Shown here one piece after another: positions 8,192 through 15,839 of a stretch of 36,607 bases of DNA. The stretch's first letter is position 1. Each line of letters starts with the position of its first letter. A program made the translations under genes and the position numbers. Location: the NCBI GenBank assembly GCA_938027655.1, contig CALJAP010000043.1, forward strand, positions 1 through 36,607, in the 5' to 3' direction. This stretch comes from an uncultured bacterium (lineage in GTDB: Bacteria; Armatimonadota; HRBIN16). Under the pieces are notes generated by a model that saw only the letters and a program-made list of their open reading frames with translations, made no database searches and had not been told where the DNA came from.

Positions 8192-8311
8192 TTAGCTGCG
8201 GCGTCTATAGCGTAGAACCAGCAGTGCGCTTCCAGTCAGATCGGTCGCAGCCGTGCTCGGCTCAGGGATGACTATCTCAGAGATGTTGTCAACGCCCCGG
8301 AATTCATCTGC
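8192..8311 (-). pseudogene. Remnant C-terminus of a PEP-CTERM exported protein
   Basis: Reading the minus strand gives a 39-residue tail that contains GVDNISEIVIPEPSTAA, a short hydrophobic stretch GSALLVLRY and a final RRRS before the stop. This is the layout of a PEP-CTERM sorting signal: PEP motif, hydrophobic segment, arginine cluster, recognised by exosortase. The frame stays open upstream but contains no ATG, GTG or TTG and no recognisable domain. A ribosome-binding-like AGGAG sits about 15 bases before the recognisable part. The simplest reading is that an internal deletion left only the end of the gene. It implies that the genome has, or once had, an exosortase system. It is too short for the ORF track. 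Confidence 0.6.
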
Positions 8312-8420
8312 TTGCGCAGATGTGCTCCTGTTATTTTTTCCACCCCTATATAGTGCAAGAATCGTACCACAACGGGCGTTTTTGCCCTCTTTTACAGCAT
8401 TTTTTTCGCAAATTTTTTTG

Positions 8421-9650
8421 TCAGGGCAATAGGCGGCTCATCAACTCTGTGTCCGCCGAGTCGGGATAACGGCGGGCGATGTCGTTCGCGAAGCGTTTAA
8501 ACTCCGTCAGCGCGACCGCGCGCTTGCCCCGTTTCTGCGAGAGGTACGCCGCGCCCACAATGGCGGAGCACTCCGCCCCGAAGTTTTCATCGCTGATGGA
8601 GCGCACGCCTTTGCGTACACACTCCACCATGTTGCGTATCTCGCCGTAGAAGGAAGAGGGCCAGTACTCCCACGTGGGCCCGGTTGCTTCCACGCGGCGA
8701 CAGCTCCCTGTGGCATCTTCCACCACCACGATGCGCTTGTCATCCTCATGGGTGAAGCGGATAGTGCCCATCGTGCCGATAATCACTGTGTCGGGCGAAT
8801 CGCGGTGGCTCCACGAGCCTTCCACGTGGGCGGTGCTCCACGCGCCTGTCTGCGGATGTTCAAAGCGTATCAGAATGTGCCCATCGTCCTCCACACGCAC
8901 CTGCTGGAACTGCCCGGACAGGATGCGCTGGGGCATGCGAATGGTGATGCCCACCGGTTCCGCCGCTTTGACGGAGGTCGGTCGTTTCTCCAGTCCGGAT
9001 AGATACCACGACGCCCCAACGGCGTGAATGCCGTTATCCAGCAGGGAGCCGCCTCCGCCCGTTTCGGCGTTCCAGAAGTTGGGGTTACCTTCCGGTCCGC
9101 CGTGCGCGGTCGCTAGGAACATCATCACCGGCTCGCCTATCCAACCGGCGTCAATCAGCTTCTTTGCGGTGTAATAGAAGGGGTCCCACAGCCAGTTCTC
9201 GTTGTGCTGGTACAGCCTGCCCGTACGTTGGACGGTCTCCACCACACGCATACACTCCAGCCACGTACGCGCCATCGGCTTTTCGCACATCACATGCACA
9301 CCTGCCTCTAGCGCGGCAATCGCCATTGGCGCGTGCAGGTTGGGTTGCGTGCAGATGTCCACCAGGTCCAGGCTTTCGTTTTGCAGCATCATCTGCACGT
9401 CCTGATACAGTTTGACCTCTTTGAGGTCTTGCTTGAGACGTTCCGCAGTGGACAGGTCGCCCCGCTCTTCCGCCTGTTTTGCCTTCTGCTTGTAGAGCTC
9501 TTTCATACGCGCTTCCGCAGCCGCCAGCGCCTCCGCCGACGCATCACACAAAGCCACCAGCTGGCAAGAAGACAGGTCAGGATAGGCAGATAGATGCGCT
9601 CCACGAAAGATGCCCCCTGTGCCGATGGCTCCAACCCGAATACGTTTCAC
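8421..9650 (-). CDS. Gfo/Idh/MocA family oxidoreductase
   Basis: This 409-residue protein begins RVGAIGTGGIFRGAHLSAYP, the NAD(P)-binding Rossmann start, followed by the family's CEKPMA motif around residue 125 and the C-terminal alpha/beta domain with GGGSLLDNGIHAVGASWY. Such enzymes oxidise or reduce sugars, sugar acids or cyclitols. An insertion of about 35 charged residues (around 50-85, rich in K, E, A) sits inside the Rossmann half and is longer than usual. The start is GTG 9650, preceded by GAGGAGG at about ten bases. It lies 70 bases downstream of the prepilin gene on the same strand, so they may share a transcript. The substrate cannot be deduced. Confidence 0.88.
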   Translation of the reverse strand: MKRIRVGAIGTGGIFRGAHLSAYPDLSSCQLVALCDASAEALAAAEARMKELYKQKAKQAEERGDLSTAERLKQDLKEVKLYQDVQMMLQNESLDLVDICTQPNLHAPMAIAALEAGVHVMCEKPMARTWLECMRVVETVQRTGRLYQHNENWLWDPFYYTAKKLIDAGWIGEPVMMFLATAHGGPEGNPNFWNAETGGGGSLLDNGIHAVGASWYLSGLEKRPTSVKAAEPVGITIRMPQRILSGQFQQVRVEDDGHILIRFEHPQTGAWSTAHVEGSWSHRDSPDTVIIGTMGTIRFTHEDDKRIVVVEDATGSCRRVEATGPTWEYWPSSFYGEIRNMVECVRKGVRSISDENFGAECSAIVGAAYLSQKRGKRAVALTEFKRFANDIARRYPDSADTELMSRLLP

Positions 9651-9720
9651 CGTGCATGAACCTCCTCATCGCGAATGTGTATCAACTCTGGATTCGCGAG
9701 AGAAGGGAAGCGTCCTGCGA

Positions 9721-10314
9721 CTACGACCCATCTGGGCTGAACTTGTCGGGGTACAGCGACAGAGGCACCGGCTGCACCGTGCCAGACTGTAACAGCACGA
9801 GCACCCACCCCCTCGCGCCCGACGGCGGGGTGTCGCGACGGTTCTCCAGCTTGAAGAAGGTCGCCCAGTGCCAGTTGCAGTCCACCAGCGGGGTCTGCTC
9901 GCCCCATTTGCCCTCGCCATAATTGGGGAACGGCTGCCACCAGCCCAGTTCGTGCGCAATGCCCCAGTTGGGAATGTAGTCGTAGCTGACCCCTGTCGGC
10001 AGGTACAGGTTGCCCTCGAGGCGCGGGTTACCCGGATGTTGTCCCTTCTGCGAGTCGGACGGGCAGATGAACAGCTGCGTGGAGGGCTGATACGCGGGAT
10101 ACAGTGCGCTCAATCGGGGTGGGAGGGCATCGTAATCTTGCAGGTACATGCGCGCCGCCATCCCTATCTGGCGCAGCTGGCTCATGCACGAGGCGCGTCG
10201 GGCATTTGCTCGCACCTGCGCGAATACGGGGAACAGTATCGCCGCCAGTAGCGTGATGATAGCAATCACGACGAGCAGCTCCACCAGCGTAAAAGCGATT
10301 GTCCGGCGGTTCAT
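9721..10314 (-). CDS. Prepilin-like DUF1559 protein with degenerate C-terminal motif
   Basis: This 197-residue protein starts [20 protein letters not shown], a type IV prepilin leader with a glutamate at mature position 5, then a hydrophobic helix and FPVFAQ, so it is a substrate for prepilin peptidase. The body resembles DUF1559 proteins common in Armatimonadota and Planctomycetota ([27 protein letters not shown]). The family's C-terminal H-x9-DG signature is not intact: the aligned stretch reads [12 protein letters not shown], with alanine for histidine and serine for aspartate. AGGAG lies eight bases before ATG 10314; the track's longer start is not supported. It may form or cap a pseudopilus, or be a surface protein using the same export route. 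The next gene is an oxidoreductase 70 bases on. Confidence 0.85.
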   Translation of the reverse strand: MNRRTIAFTLVELLVVIAIITLLAAILFPVFAQVRANARRASCMSQLRQIGMAARMYLQDYDALPPRLSALYPAYQPSTQLFICPSDSQKGQHPGNPRLEGNLYLPTGVSYDYIPNWGIAHELGWWQPFPNYGEGKWGEQTPLVDCNWHWATFFKLENRRDTPPSGARGWVLVLLQSGTVQPVPLSLYPDKFSPDGS

Positions 10315-10388
10315 GGCTCGCTCCTGAGAATAAAGGGTTACCATCCTTTATGATGACACAGAGGGGATGATGGTTGCAATGGCCACAG

Positions 10389-10418
10389 TTAGTGCCCTTT
10401 GCTAGAGTGGGGTATACT
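10389..10418 (+). promoter_or_regulatory. Candidate promoter for trmFO
   Basis: A good -10 box TATACT (10413-10418) lies about 34 bases before the trmFO start cluster; the -35 match TTAGTG (10389-10394, 18-base spacer) is weak. Confidence 0.4.
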
Positions 10419-10451
10419 GAAGTAGCGGTCGCGACGGAGCGCGGCCCTCTA

Positions 10452-11780
10452 ATGATGACGATGAGCGCAACGACCCATATCACCATCATCGGGGGCGGTT
10501 TCGCCGGCTCGGAGGCGGCGTGGGCGGCGGCGCAGGCGGGCGTGCGAGTGCGCCTGTACGAGATGCGTCCGGTGCGTCAGACGCCGGTGCACCACACCGC
10601 GTACCTCGCCGAGCCGGTCTGCTCGAACTCCTTCAAGTCTAATCTCGTCACCACCGCCTCCGGCTTGTTGAAGTGGGAGATGAGGCAGTTTGGCTCGCTG
10701 GTGCTGGCGTGCGCGCAGGAGGTTGCTGTGCCTGCGGGGGAAGCACTGGCGGTAGACCGCGAGCTGTTCGCCCAAGTGCTGACGCAGAGGCTGGAAGCCC
10801 ATCCGCTGATAGAGATTGTGCGCGAAGAGGTCACCGACATCCCGCCTGAGCGCCCACTCATCATCGCCACCGGCCCGCTCACTTCTGATGCGCTGGCGCA
10901 GGCGATAGGCAGGCTTACAGGCAGTAAACGCCTCTACTTCTACGATGCGGTTGCCCCTATCGTGGATGCCCTGACGCTGAATATGGAGCGACTCTTCATC
11001 GCCTCACGCTATGGCAAGGGGGACGCCGCCTACTTGAACTGTCCCATGACGCGCGAGGAGTACGAAGCCTTCGTAGACGCCCTGCTGTCGGCGGAGACGG
11101 TGGAGCTGCATGACTTCGAGGAACCTCGTTACTTCGAGGGCTGCCTGCCCATTGAAGAGATTGCCGCGCGAGGCAGAGATGCGCTCCGCTTCAGCCGCTT
11201 CAAACCGGTAGGACTGGTAGACCCGCGCACGGGCAAACGCCCCTATGCGGTGCTACAGCTGCGTCAGGAGAACCTGCAGGGCACGCTGTACGGGCTGGTC
11301 GGCTGCCAGACGCGCCTGAAGTGGGGCGAGCAGAGGCGCGTGTTCCGCCTGGTGCCCGGACTGGAGAACGCGGAGTTTGTACGTTACGGTGTAATGCACC
11401 GCAACACCTATATCCACTCCCCGACCCTGCTGGAACCGACCCTGCAGTTACGCTTGGACGCAGGCATCTTCTTCGCAGGGCAGATTACGGGCGTGGAGGG
11501 CTACATCGAGAGCGCGATGTGCGGCATCGTTGCCGGGCTGAACGCCGCGCGTCTGGTGAAGGGAATGCCACCAGTAGCACCGCCGCCGGACACCATGATG
11601 GGAGCGCTGCTGCACTACATCAGCCGTTACGCAGGCAAGGACTTCCAGCCGATGAACGCGAACTTTGGCTTGCTACCAGAGCCGGAACCGCCCGTGCGCG
11701 ACCGTCACGCACGTGTTGCTGCGAAGGTGGAAAGAGCACAACAGTCGCTGAGGGAGTTTCTCGATGGAATCTGTCGATAA
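10452..11780 (+). CDS. trmFO: Methylenetetrahydrofolate-tRNA-(uracil-54-C5)-methyltransferase TrmFO
   Basis: This 442-residue flavoenzyme makes ribothymidine at tRNA position 54 using methylenetetrahydrofolate and FADH2. The FAD-binding start is IIGGGFAGSEAAWAAAQAG, followed by the family's VCSNSFKSN and, near the end, GALLHYISRYAGKDFQPMNA. The body includes YLNCPMTREEYEAFV and RDALRFSRFKPVGL. Three in-frame ATGs (10452, 10455, 10461) compete and none has a convincing ribosome-binding site; GGAG at 10436-10439 is 12 bases from the first. The track's earlier start is unlikely. The last 17 bases overlap xerC. The trmFO-xerC order also occurs in Firmicutes (gid-codV), which supports both calls. 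Confidence 0.95.
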   Translation: MMTMSATTHITIIGGGFAGSEAAWAAAQAGVRVRLYEMRPVRQTPVHHTAYLAEPVCSNSFKSNLVTTASGLLKWEMRQFGSLVLACAQEVAVPAGEALAVDRELFAQVLTQRLEAHPLIEIVREEVTDIPPERPLIIATGPLTSDALAQAIGRLTGSKRLYFYDAVAPIVDALTLNMERLFIASRYGKGDAAYLNCPMTREEYEAFVDALLSAETVELHDFEEPRYFEGCLPIEEIAARGRDALRFSRFKPVGLVDPRTGKRPYAVLQLRQENLQGTLYGLVGCQTRLKWGEQRRVFRLVPGLENAEFVRYGVMHRNTYIHSPTLLEPTLQLRLDAGIFFAGQITGVEGYIESAMCGIVAGLNAARLVKGMPPVAPPPDTMMGALLHYISRYAGKDFQPMNANFGLLPEPEPPVRDRHARVAAKVERAQQSLREFLDGICR

Positions 11781-12708
11781 CCTCTACACCTGGATAGATG
11801 CCTTCGCCGCCGACCTGCGGCATCGCCGGCGTGCTTCCGAGAACACCCTGCGTGGCTACGCACGAGACATCGTGCAGTTCACGGAGTTTCTGGAACGAGA
11901 ATATCCCCGAACGCGCTGGCAGGATGTGCAACCCGCCACCGTGCGCGCATTTCTGGCGGAGCTGCACCGACTGGCGATGTCGCCGCGCAGTATCGAGCGC
12001 AAAATCGCCGCCCTGCGGGCGTTCTTCAAGTATCTGCAACATCGCGGCATCGTGTCCAGCAATCCGGCGCAGGCGGTGCACGCTCCCCGTCACGACCAGC
12101 AACTGCCCAAGGTGCTGGCACAACAGGAGGTTAACCGGCTTCTCACCGCCCCCGCCGGCGACGACCCGCTCTCGGTTCGCGACAGGGCGATTCTGGAACT
12201 GCTCTACGCTACCGGTATGCGCGTGGGTGAGTTGACCAGCCTGCGCCTGCAGGATATCGACTGGACCCAGAACGCTATCCAGGTGTTGGGCAAGGGGAAT
12301 AAGGCGCGAATCGTGCTCTTCGGGAGGGCGGCGCAGGAAGCGTTGAGCGAGTGGGTGAGCCGTGCCCGTCCGCAGCTGCTGGCAAAGGGGCAGGCAACAG
12401 AGGAGGGCTGGCTCTTTCTGAACGCGCGCGGAACACGCCTGACCGACCGCAGTGTGCGTCGGGTGATAGACCGCTATGCGCCGGGGTTGGACAGCGGCTT
12501 CAAGCCGACGCCACACTCCCTGCGCCACTCGTTTGCCACGCACCTGCTGGATAGCGGAGCCGACCTGCGCACCGTGCAGGAACTGCTGGGACACGCCAAC
12601 CTGACCACCACGCAGATTTACACCCACGTCAGTCGCGAACGGTTGAAAGAGGTTTACCGAAAGGCACACCCACGCGCAAAGAGCGAGGAACAAGCAAGGG
12701 AGTCATAG
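11764..12708 (+). CDS. xerC: Tyrosine recombinase XerC/XerD
   Basis: This 314-residue protein is a Xer-type site-specific recombinase. The N-terminal SAM-like DNA-binding domain includes ASENTLRGYARDIVQFTEFL. The catalytic domain shows the arginine in ATGMRVGELTSLRLQDID, the lysine turn GKGNKARIV, HSLRHSFATHLLDSGADLRT, GHANLTTTQIYTH with the nucleophilic tyrosine, and SRERLKEVY. It resolves chromosome dimers at dif with a partner. GAGGGAG lies seven bases before ATG 11764, and the start is inside the end of trmFO. I use xerC because of that gene order, but XerC and XerD cannot be separated surely by eye. The 3' end reads antisense through the tail of a broken toxin gene. Confidence 0.9.
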   Translation: MESVDNLYTWIDAFAADLRHRRRASENTLRGYARDIVQFTEFLEREYPRTRWQDVQPATVRAFLAELHRLAMSPRSIERKIAALRAFFKYLQHRGIVSSNPAQAVHAPRHDQQLPKVLAQQEVNRLLTAPAGDDPLSVRDRAILELLYATGMRVGELTSLRLQDIDWTQNAIQVLGKGNKARIVLFGRAAQEALSEWVSRARPQLLAKGQATEEGWLFLNARGTRLTDRSVRRVIDRYAPGLDSGFKPTPHSLRHSFATHLLDSGADLRTVQELLGHANLTTTQIYTHVSRERLKEVYRKAHPRAKSEEQARES

Positions 12709-12788
12709 CATTTGTCTGCCAGCCGTTGTATCTCTCTCGGCAAAGCGTGGTAGCACCGCCAAAATCGTACAGATGCTCGATGTCTCAC
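12654..12788 (-). pseudogene. Truncated RelE/ParE-like toxin fragment
   Basis: A GTG that overlaps the antitoxin stop (GTGA) opens a 44-codon frame reading RFWRCYHALPREIQRLADK. This closely resembles the N-terminus of small RelE/ParE-like toxins, which usually run to about 85-90 residues. After CYDSL the frame enters the antisense of the xerC 3' end and the similarity stops. The remaining two thirds, with the catalytic C-terminal residues, are missing. The toxin is therefore very probably inactive. Resemblance is from memory of the family, not from a search. Confidence 0.6.
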
Positions 12789-12958
12789 AGTTCTTTGCAG
12801 CGCCCTTCTTGCAGGTCGCGTAAAGCCCCCTCTGCAAACGCATCCAGACGGCCTGAAGCAACATCCTCTTCGAACTGCCTGTCCCATAAAGATTGACCCA
12901 GCAGCGTGCAGCGCTGGAGACCACCTCCCAGCTCCGGTAGCGACGGACGGTCTGACAT
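12785..12958 (-). CDS. Small antitoxin-like protein upstream of a broken toxin
   Basis: This 57-residue protein (MSDRPSLPELGGG from ATG 12958) ends with RQFEEDVASGRLDAFAEGAL, a charged helical tail of the kind seen in small antitoxins that pair with RelE/ParE toxins. Its stop overlaps the GTG of the toxin remnant, the standard antitoxin-toxin arrangement. The track's start (TTG 12970) adds four residues and lacks a ribosome-binding site; neither start has a clear one. Because the toxin is cut short, this gene may be neutral debris or may still neutralise related toxins elsewhere in the genome. The family is recognised by its C-terminal half only. Confidence 0.55.
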   Translation of the reverse strand: MSDRPSLPELGGGLQRCTLLGQSLWDRQFEEDVASGRLDAFAEGALRDLQEGRCKEL

Positions 12959-12986
12959 TTCGGTGGACAAGCAGGCGGATTGCTCC

Positions 12987-13015
12987 TTGACCTCCCGGGA
13001 GATATTGCGTACAAT
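12987..13015 (+). promoter_or_regulatory. Sigma-70 promoter for the TolC-like gene
   Basis: TTGACC (12987-12992), 17-base spacer, TACAAT (13010-13015). Transcription should start near 13022, about 46 bases before the GTG chosen for the TolC-like gene. Confidence 0.75.
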
Positions 13016-13067
13016 AGATGCGTATTATTCTATTGTCTGTAGAAATATGGAGATGAGGAGATATATC

Positions 13068-14366
13068 GTGCGCTATCGAAGCCTGTTCGTGATTGGGTGG
13101 TTGCTCCTGTTGTCTACACCATCATGGGCGCAGCAGGTGCTCTCTTTGCAGGAAGCGCTATCGTTGGCAGAAAAGCACAATCCGCGCCTGCAAGCAGTGC
13201 AGGCACGCCGGCAGGAGTCGCTTGCTCGCGCCCGGGCGGCATCTGCCATGTTATCGCCGCAGGTTTCAGCATCGGGCTGGCTAGCGCAGGGCACGGTAGA
13301 CAACATGCTGGCGTCTGCGCCAGGGGTAATGCCCGACTCTATGCGCATGGCGTCACGCGACAGCTTTGCCTCGTCGCAGGTGAAGCTTTCCCTGCCACTG
13401 TTCACCGGTGGGAGACTGCAGATGGTGGCGCGCGCCGCCCGTGCCGAAACCGAAGCGATGTCCGCCGAGGTGCAGGAGATGCACCAGGAGGTGCGCCTGG
13501 AGGTTACCATGCGCCATTTGCAAGCAGTGCTGCGTCGGGAGCTGGTAGAAGTGGCAAAGAAGCGCTACGAAGCCCAGCAGGAGCAAACGCGCATTATGGA
13601 ACAGCTGTATGACACCGGTAAGGCGCCTCTGGCGTTTGTGTTGCGCAGTCGTGCGGCGGAAGCGGAGGCGAAACAAGCGTTGACCACTGCCACCAACGAT
13701 TTCCACAAGAGCTTGATTGACCTGCAGGTAAGCGTCGGATTATCGCCGACCGGCGAGGTAGGTCTGCCCCAGCAACTGGAACCACCCGCCTTCAGGTTGC
13801 CCGATACGGTGGAGGGAGCGGTCAAGCGGGGTCTGCAGCGACGCGCTTTACTGCAATCCCAGCAGGCACGCCTTCGTATGACAACACTGGAGCGTCGGGC
13901 GGCCGAGGGGGCACTGTTGCCGCAGGCGTATCTGACCGCTTCGCAGGAGTGGACCAAAGAGGATGGGATGAGAGCGCAATCGGGCTATACAGTAGCGCTG
14001 GTGGTCAGCGTGCCAATCTGGACAGGTGGACAGCTACAGGCGCAGATACGCGAAGCCGCCTCCCGCGAGCAAGCGGAAGCGGCTATCTCACGTGCCCTGC
14101 AACTGCAGGTGGAAAGTGAAGTGCGACAGGCATGGCTGGACATCCAGACCGCTGCCGCCAACCTTGTCACCGCCGATGCGGCGATGAAAGACGCCGAGGA
14201 AGCGTATCGCGTTGCTGCACTGCGCGTACATGAAGGTAGAGCCCCTCTGGTGGAGCAAATCGACGCCCTTGCCGCGCTGACCGAAGCACGCACCCGGCTA
14301 CTGGAAGCGCAAGCCGAGCATATTATAGCGCAGGCTCGCCTGCTGCGCGCGATGGGTGACCTGTAG
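13068..14366 (+). CDS. TolC family outer membrane efflux protein
   Basis: This 432-residue protein starts with a signal peptide (RSLFVIGWLLLLSTPSWA then QQ) and continues as two repeats of the outer-membrane efflux family: VLSLQEALSLAEKHNPRLQA opens the first, and long coiled helices rich in A, E, Q and R follow. Late in the chain, AAVRVHEGRAPLVEQIDALAAL-type sequence (seen as VAALRVHEGRAPLVEQI) marks the second. TolC-type trimers form a channel across the outer membrane and periplasm. I choose GTG 13068 because GAGGAG sits seven bases before it; the in-frame ATGs at 13047 and 13053 have no such site. No inner-membrane pump or adaptor gene is adjacent. It supports a diderm envelope. The stop is immediately followed by the stop of the convergent gene. 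Confidence 0.88.
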   Translation: MRYRSLFVIGWLLLLSTPSWAQQVLSLQEALSLAEKHNPRLQAVQARRQESLARARAASAMLSPQVSASGWLAQGTVDNMLASAPGVMPDSMRMASRDSFASSQVKLSLPLFTGGRLQMVARAARAETEAMSAEVQEMHQEVRLEVTMRHLQAVLRRELVEVAKKRYEAQQEQTRIMEQLYDTGKAPLAFVLRSRAAEAEAKQALTTATNDFHKSLIDLQVSVGLSPTGEVGLPQQLEPPAFRLPDTVEGAVKRGLQRRALLQSQQARLRMTTLERRAAEGALLPQAYLTASQEWTKEDGMRAQSGYTVALVVSVPIWTGGQLQAQIREAASREQAEAAISRALQLQVESEVRQAWLDIQTAAANLVTADAAMKDAEEAYRVAALRVHEGRAPLVEQIDALAALTEARTRLLEAQAEHIIAQARLLRAMGDL

Positions 14367-14927
14367 CTACTCCGTCTTCTTTCGCAGTAGAGCGATGAAC
14401 AGCGTGGAGCGCGTTTCCTGAATAATCACCGCCTGGAAGTGAGTGATTTCCCAACCATGCGATACCAGCTCGTTCAGGTGTTGTTCCATCAGGCGGTCGT
14501 CAGTGGTGCGCACGATACGGTACTCCACCGTTGCCAGCTTGGCGACCTCCTCTTCCCCATGCAGGATATGGTATAGCGGTTTGACATGGCGCTCCAGCAT
14601 GGTATCTACGGGCAGGTCCAGCTCCGCCTCACGGGGCTCTAGCCCTAACCAGATACGCTCGTCGCCGTCACGGTAGATGATGAAGCCCGCTTCTACTACT
14701 GCCTCCTCTTGAATCTCCGGCTGGGACAGCATCTGATGGCAATGTTCGGAGGAGACCAGCCACATTTGCGGGTGACGAGGCAATCCCAGCGCGCTATACT
14801 CGTGGTCGGTACGCGGCTCGCCCGCCACGCGTTCCAGCACCATCCCGCCCTTTACGGCGGACGCAACAACAGGGGTAGGAACGGCACAGAAATTGCGGTG
14901 TAACCAGTCAGCGTACGTTCGTAGCAT
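14367..14927 (-). CDS. Uncharacterised protein with C-terminal DUF4177-like segment
   Basis: I do not recognise this 186-residue soluble protein as a whole. It begins MLRTYADWLHRNFCAVPTPV and carries acidic, mixed alpha/beta sequence. The last 50 residues (KLATVEYRIVRTTDDRLMEQ, then LNELVSHGWEITHFQAV) have the strand-helix-strand look of the small DUF4177 domain, in which a helix is followed by 'GWE'. GAGGAGGTG lies six to seven bases before ATG 14927, so the track's longer start is not needed. A consensus promoter lies about 120 bases upstream, giving a long leader. No signal peptide or membrane segment is seen. No function is proposed. Confidence 0.75.
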   Translation of the reverse strand: MLRTYADWLHRNFCAVPTPVVASAVKGGMVLERVAGEPRTDHEYSALGLPRHPQMWLVSSEHCHQMLSQPEIQEEAVVEAGFIIYRDGDERIWLGLEPREAELDLPVDTMLERHVKPLYHILHGEEEVAKLATVEYRIVRTTDDRLMEQHLNELVSHGWEITHFQAVIIQETRSTLFIALLRKKTE

Positions 14928-15051
14928 GTCGGCACCTCCTCTACACGAACGCGCCGCTGCGTAGTGCACCTGCGTGCTACATCAAGGCAGTGGAGACGGA
15001 TCGATAGTCTGATATCTGCACTCACGCGGCGTCCCGCGTATTGTCGCCCTG

Positions 15052-15081
15052 ATTATAACAGCACCACGCCGAAAATGTCAA
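15052..15081 (-). promoter_or_regulatory. Consensus sigma-70 promoter for the gene ending at 14367
   Basis: On the minus strand TTGACA (15076-15081) and TATAAT (15052-15057) are both perfect, with an 18-base spacer. The start should be near 15045, leaving a leader of about 118 bases before ATG 14927. Confidence 0.8.
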
Positions 15082-15170
15082 TCATCATGTTTGTTCTCCC
15101 GCCGCACAGGCAGGTGGCAGGAAATATCTGCGTTCTGGCAAAAGGTAAACGTTAAAGGAGTGGAGTTTCT

Positions 15171-15839
15171 ATGAAACGGCTTTTTCAGCAGTCCCTTTCT
15201 CGTAACCTGAACCAACCCCTTAGCGCGTACGCTCGGCGTGATGTTCGGGGCTTTACGGTGCTCGTCCACCGTGAGGCACTATCGCATCCAGCAGAAGTTC
15301 GAGAAGCCCTGCAAGAGCTGGAAGAGCAAATCCGTCATGTCATTCGCGTGGTGCCCTCAGGTGCTCTGTGGCAACTCCGCCATGTGCGCATCTGGCTGGA
15401 ATGGGAGAACAAGCCTAATGGTGCGGCAGAGTATCACCCTTCCGCCGAGTGGCTCCGTGAACATGGCTATAACCCCGAAAAGGCAAAAGGTATTGAAATC
15501 AGTAATGCCCGCAACTTTGTGCGGTGGTCACGCGGTGAGCAGCCATGGATGCTGCTGCACGAACTGGCTCACGCCTATCACCATCAGGTGCTCGGCTATG
15601 AAAACCGGATGGTGCTGATTGCTTACCAACATGCCATGCGGCGCGGGCTGTACGAGCAGGTGGAATACGTTCGCGGGGGCAAGCAGAAGGCATATGCCAC
15701 TACGAATGTGCAGGAATTCTTTGCCGAGCTGTCTGAGGCGTACTTTGGCAAGAACGACTTTTATCCTTTCACTCGCGAGGACCTGGCAAAACACGATCCG
15801 GTAGGATACAAGATGGTAGAACAGGCATGGCAGGCTTAA
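15171..15839 (+). CDS. Zincin metallopeptidase with HELAHAYHH motif
   Basis: This 222-residue protein carries HELAHAYHHQVLG at about residues 127-139, the zinc-binding HExxH, and a downstream NVQEFFAELSEAYFGKNDFY that supplies the third, glutamate ligand expected of gluzincins. The pattern resembles a family of metallopeptidase-like proteins distantly related to the catalytic domain of anthrax lethal factor, found in Planctomycetota and relatives. AAAGGAG lies ten bases before ATG 15171. There is no signal peptide, so it appears cytoplasmic or uses another route. Substrate and role are unknown. Its stop overlaps the stop of the convergent DUF4058 gene by the TTAA sequence. Confidence 0.75.
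   Translation: MKRLFQQSLSRNLNQPLSAYARRDVRGFTVLVHREALSHPAEVREALQELEEQIRHVIRVVPSGALWQLRHVRIWLEWENKPNGAAEYHPSAEWLREHGYNPEKAKGIEISNARNFVRWSRGEQPWMLLHELAHAYHHQVLGYENRMVLIAYQHAMRRGLYEQVEYVRGGKQKAYATTNVQEFFAELSEAYFGKNDFYPFTREDLAKHDPVGYKMVEQAWQA

Noticed and set aside
8352-8400. GGGC-GTTTTT-GCCC followed by TCTTTT, as a terminator
   Set aside because: The stem is only four base pairs and it lies far from rhaA; not enough to call.
11620-12693. 357-residue minus-strand ORF opposite trmFO and xerC
   Set aside because: It is a shadow of GC-rich coding sequence; both genes on the other strand are clear families and this frame has no recognisable domain or ribosome-binding site.
12703-13014. 103-residue minus-strand ORF over the antitoxin
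   Set aside because: The antitoxin frame shows family features and the correct overlap with the toxin fragment, while this frame has none.
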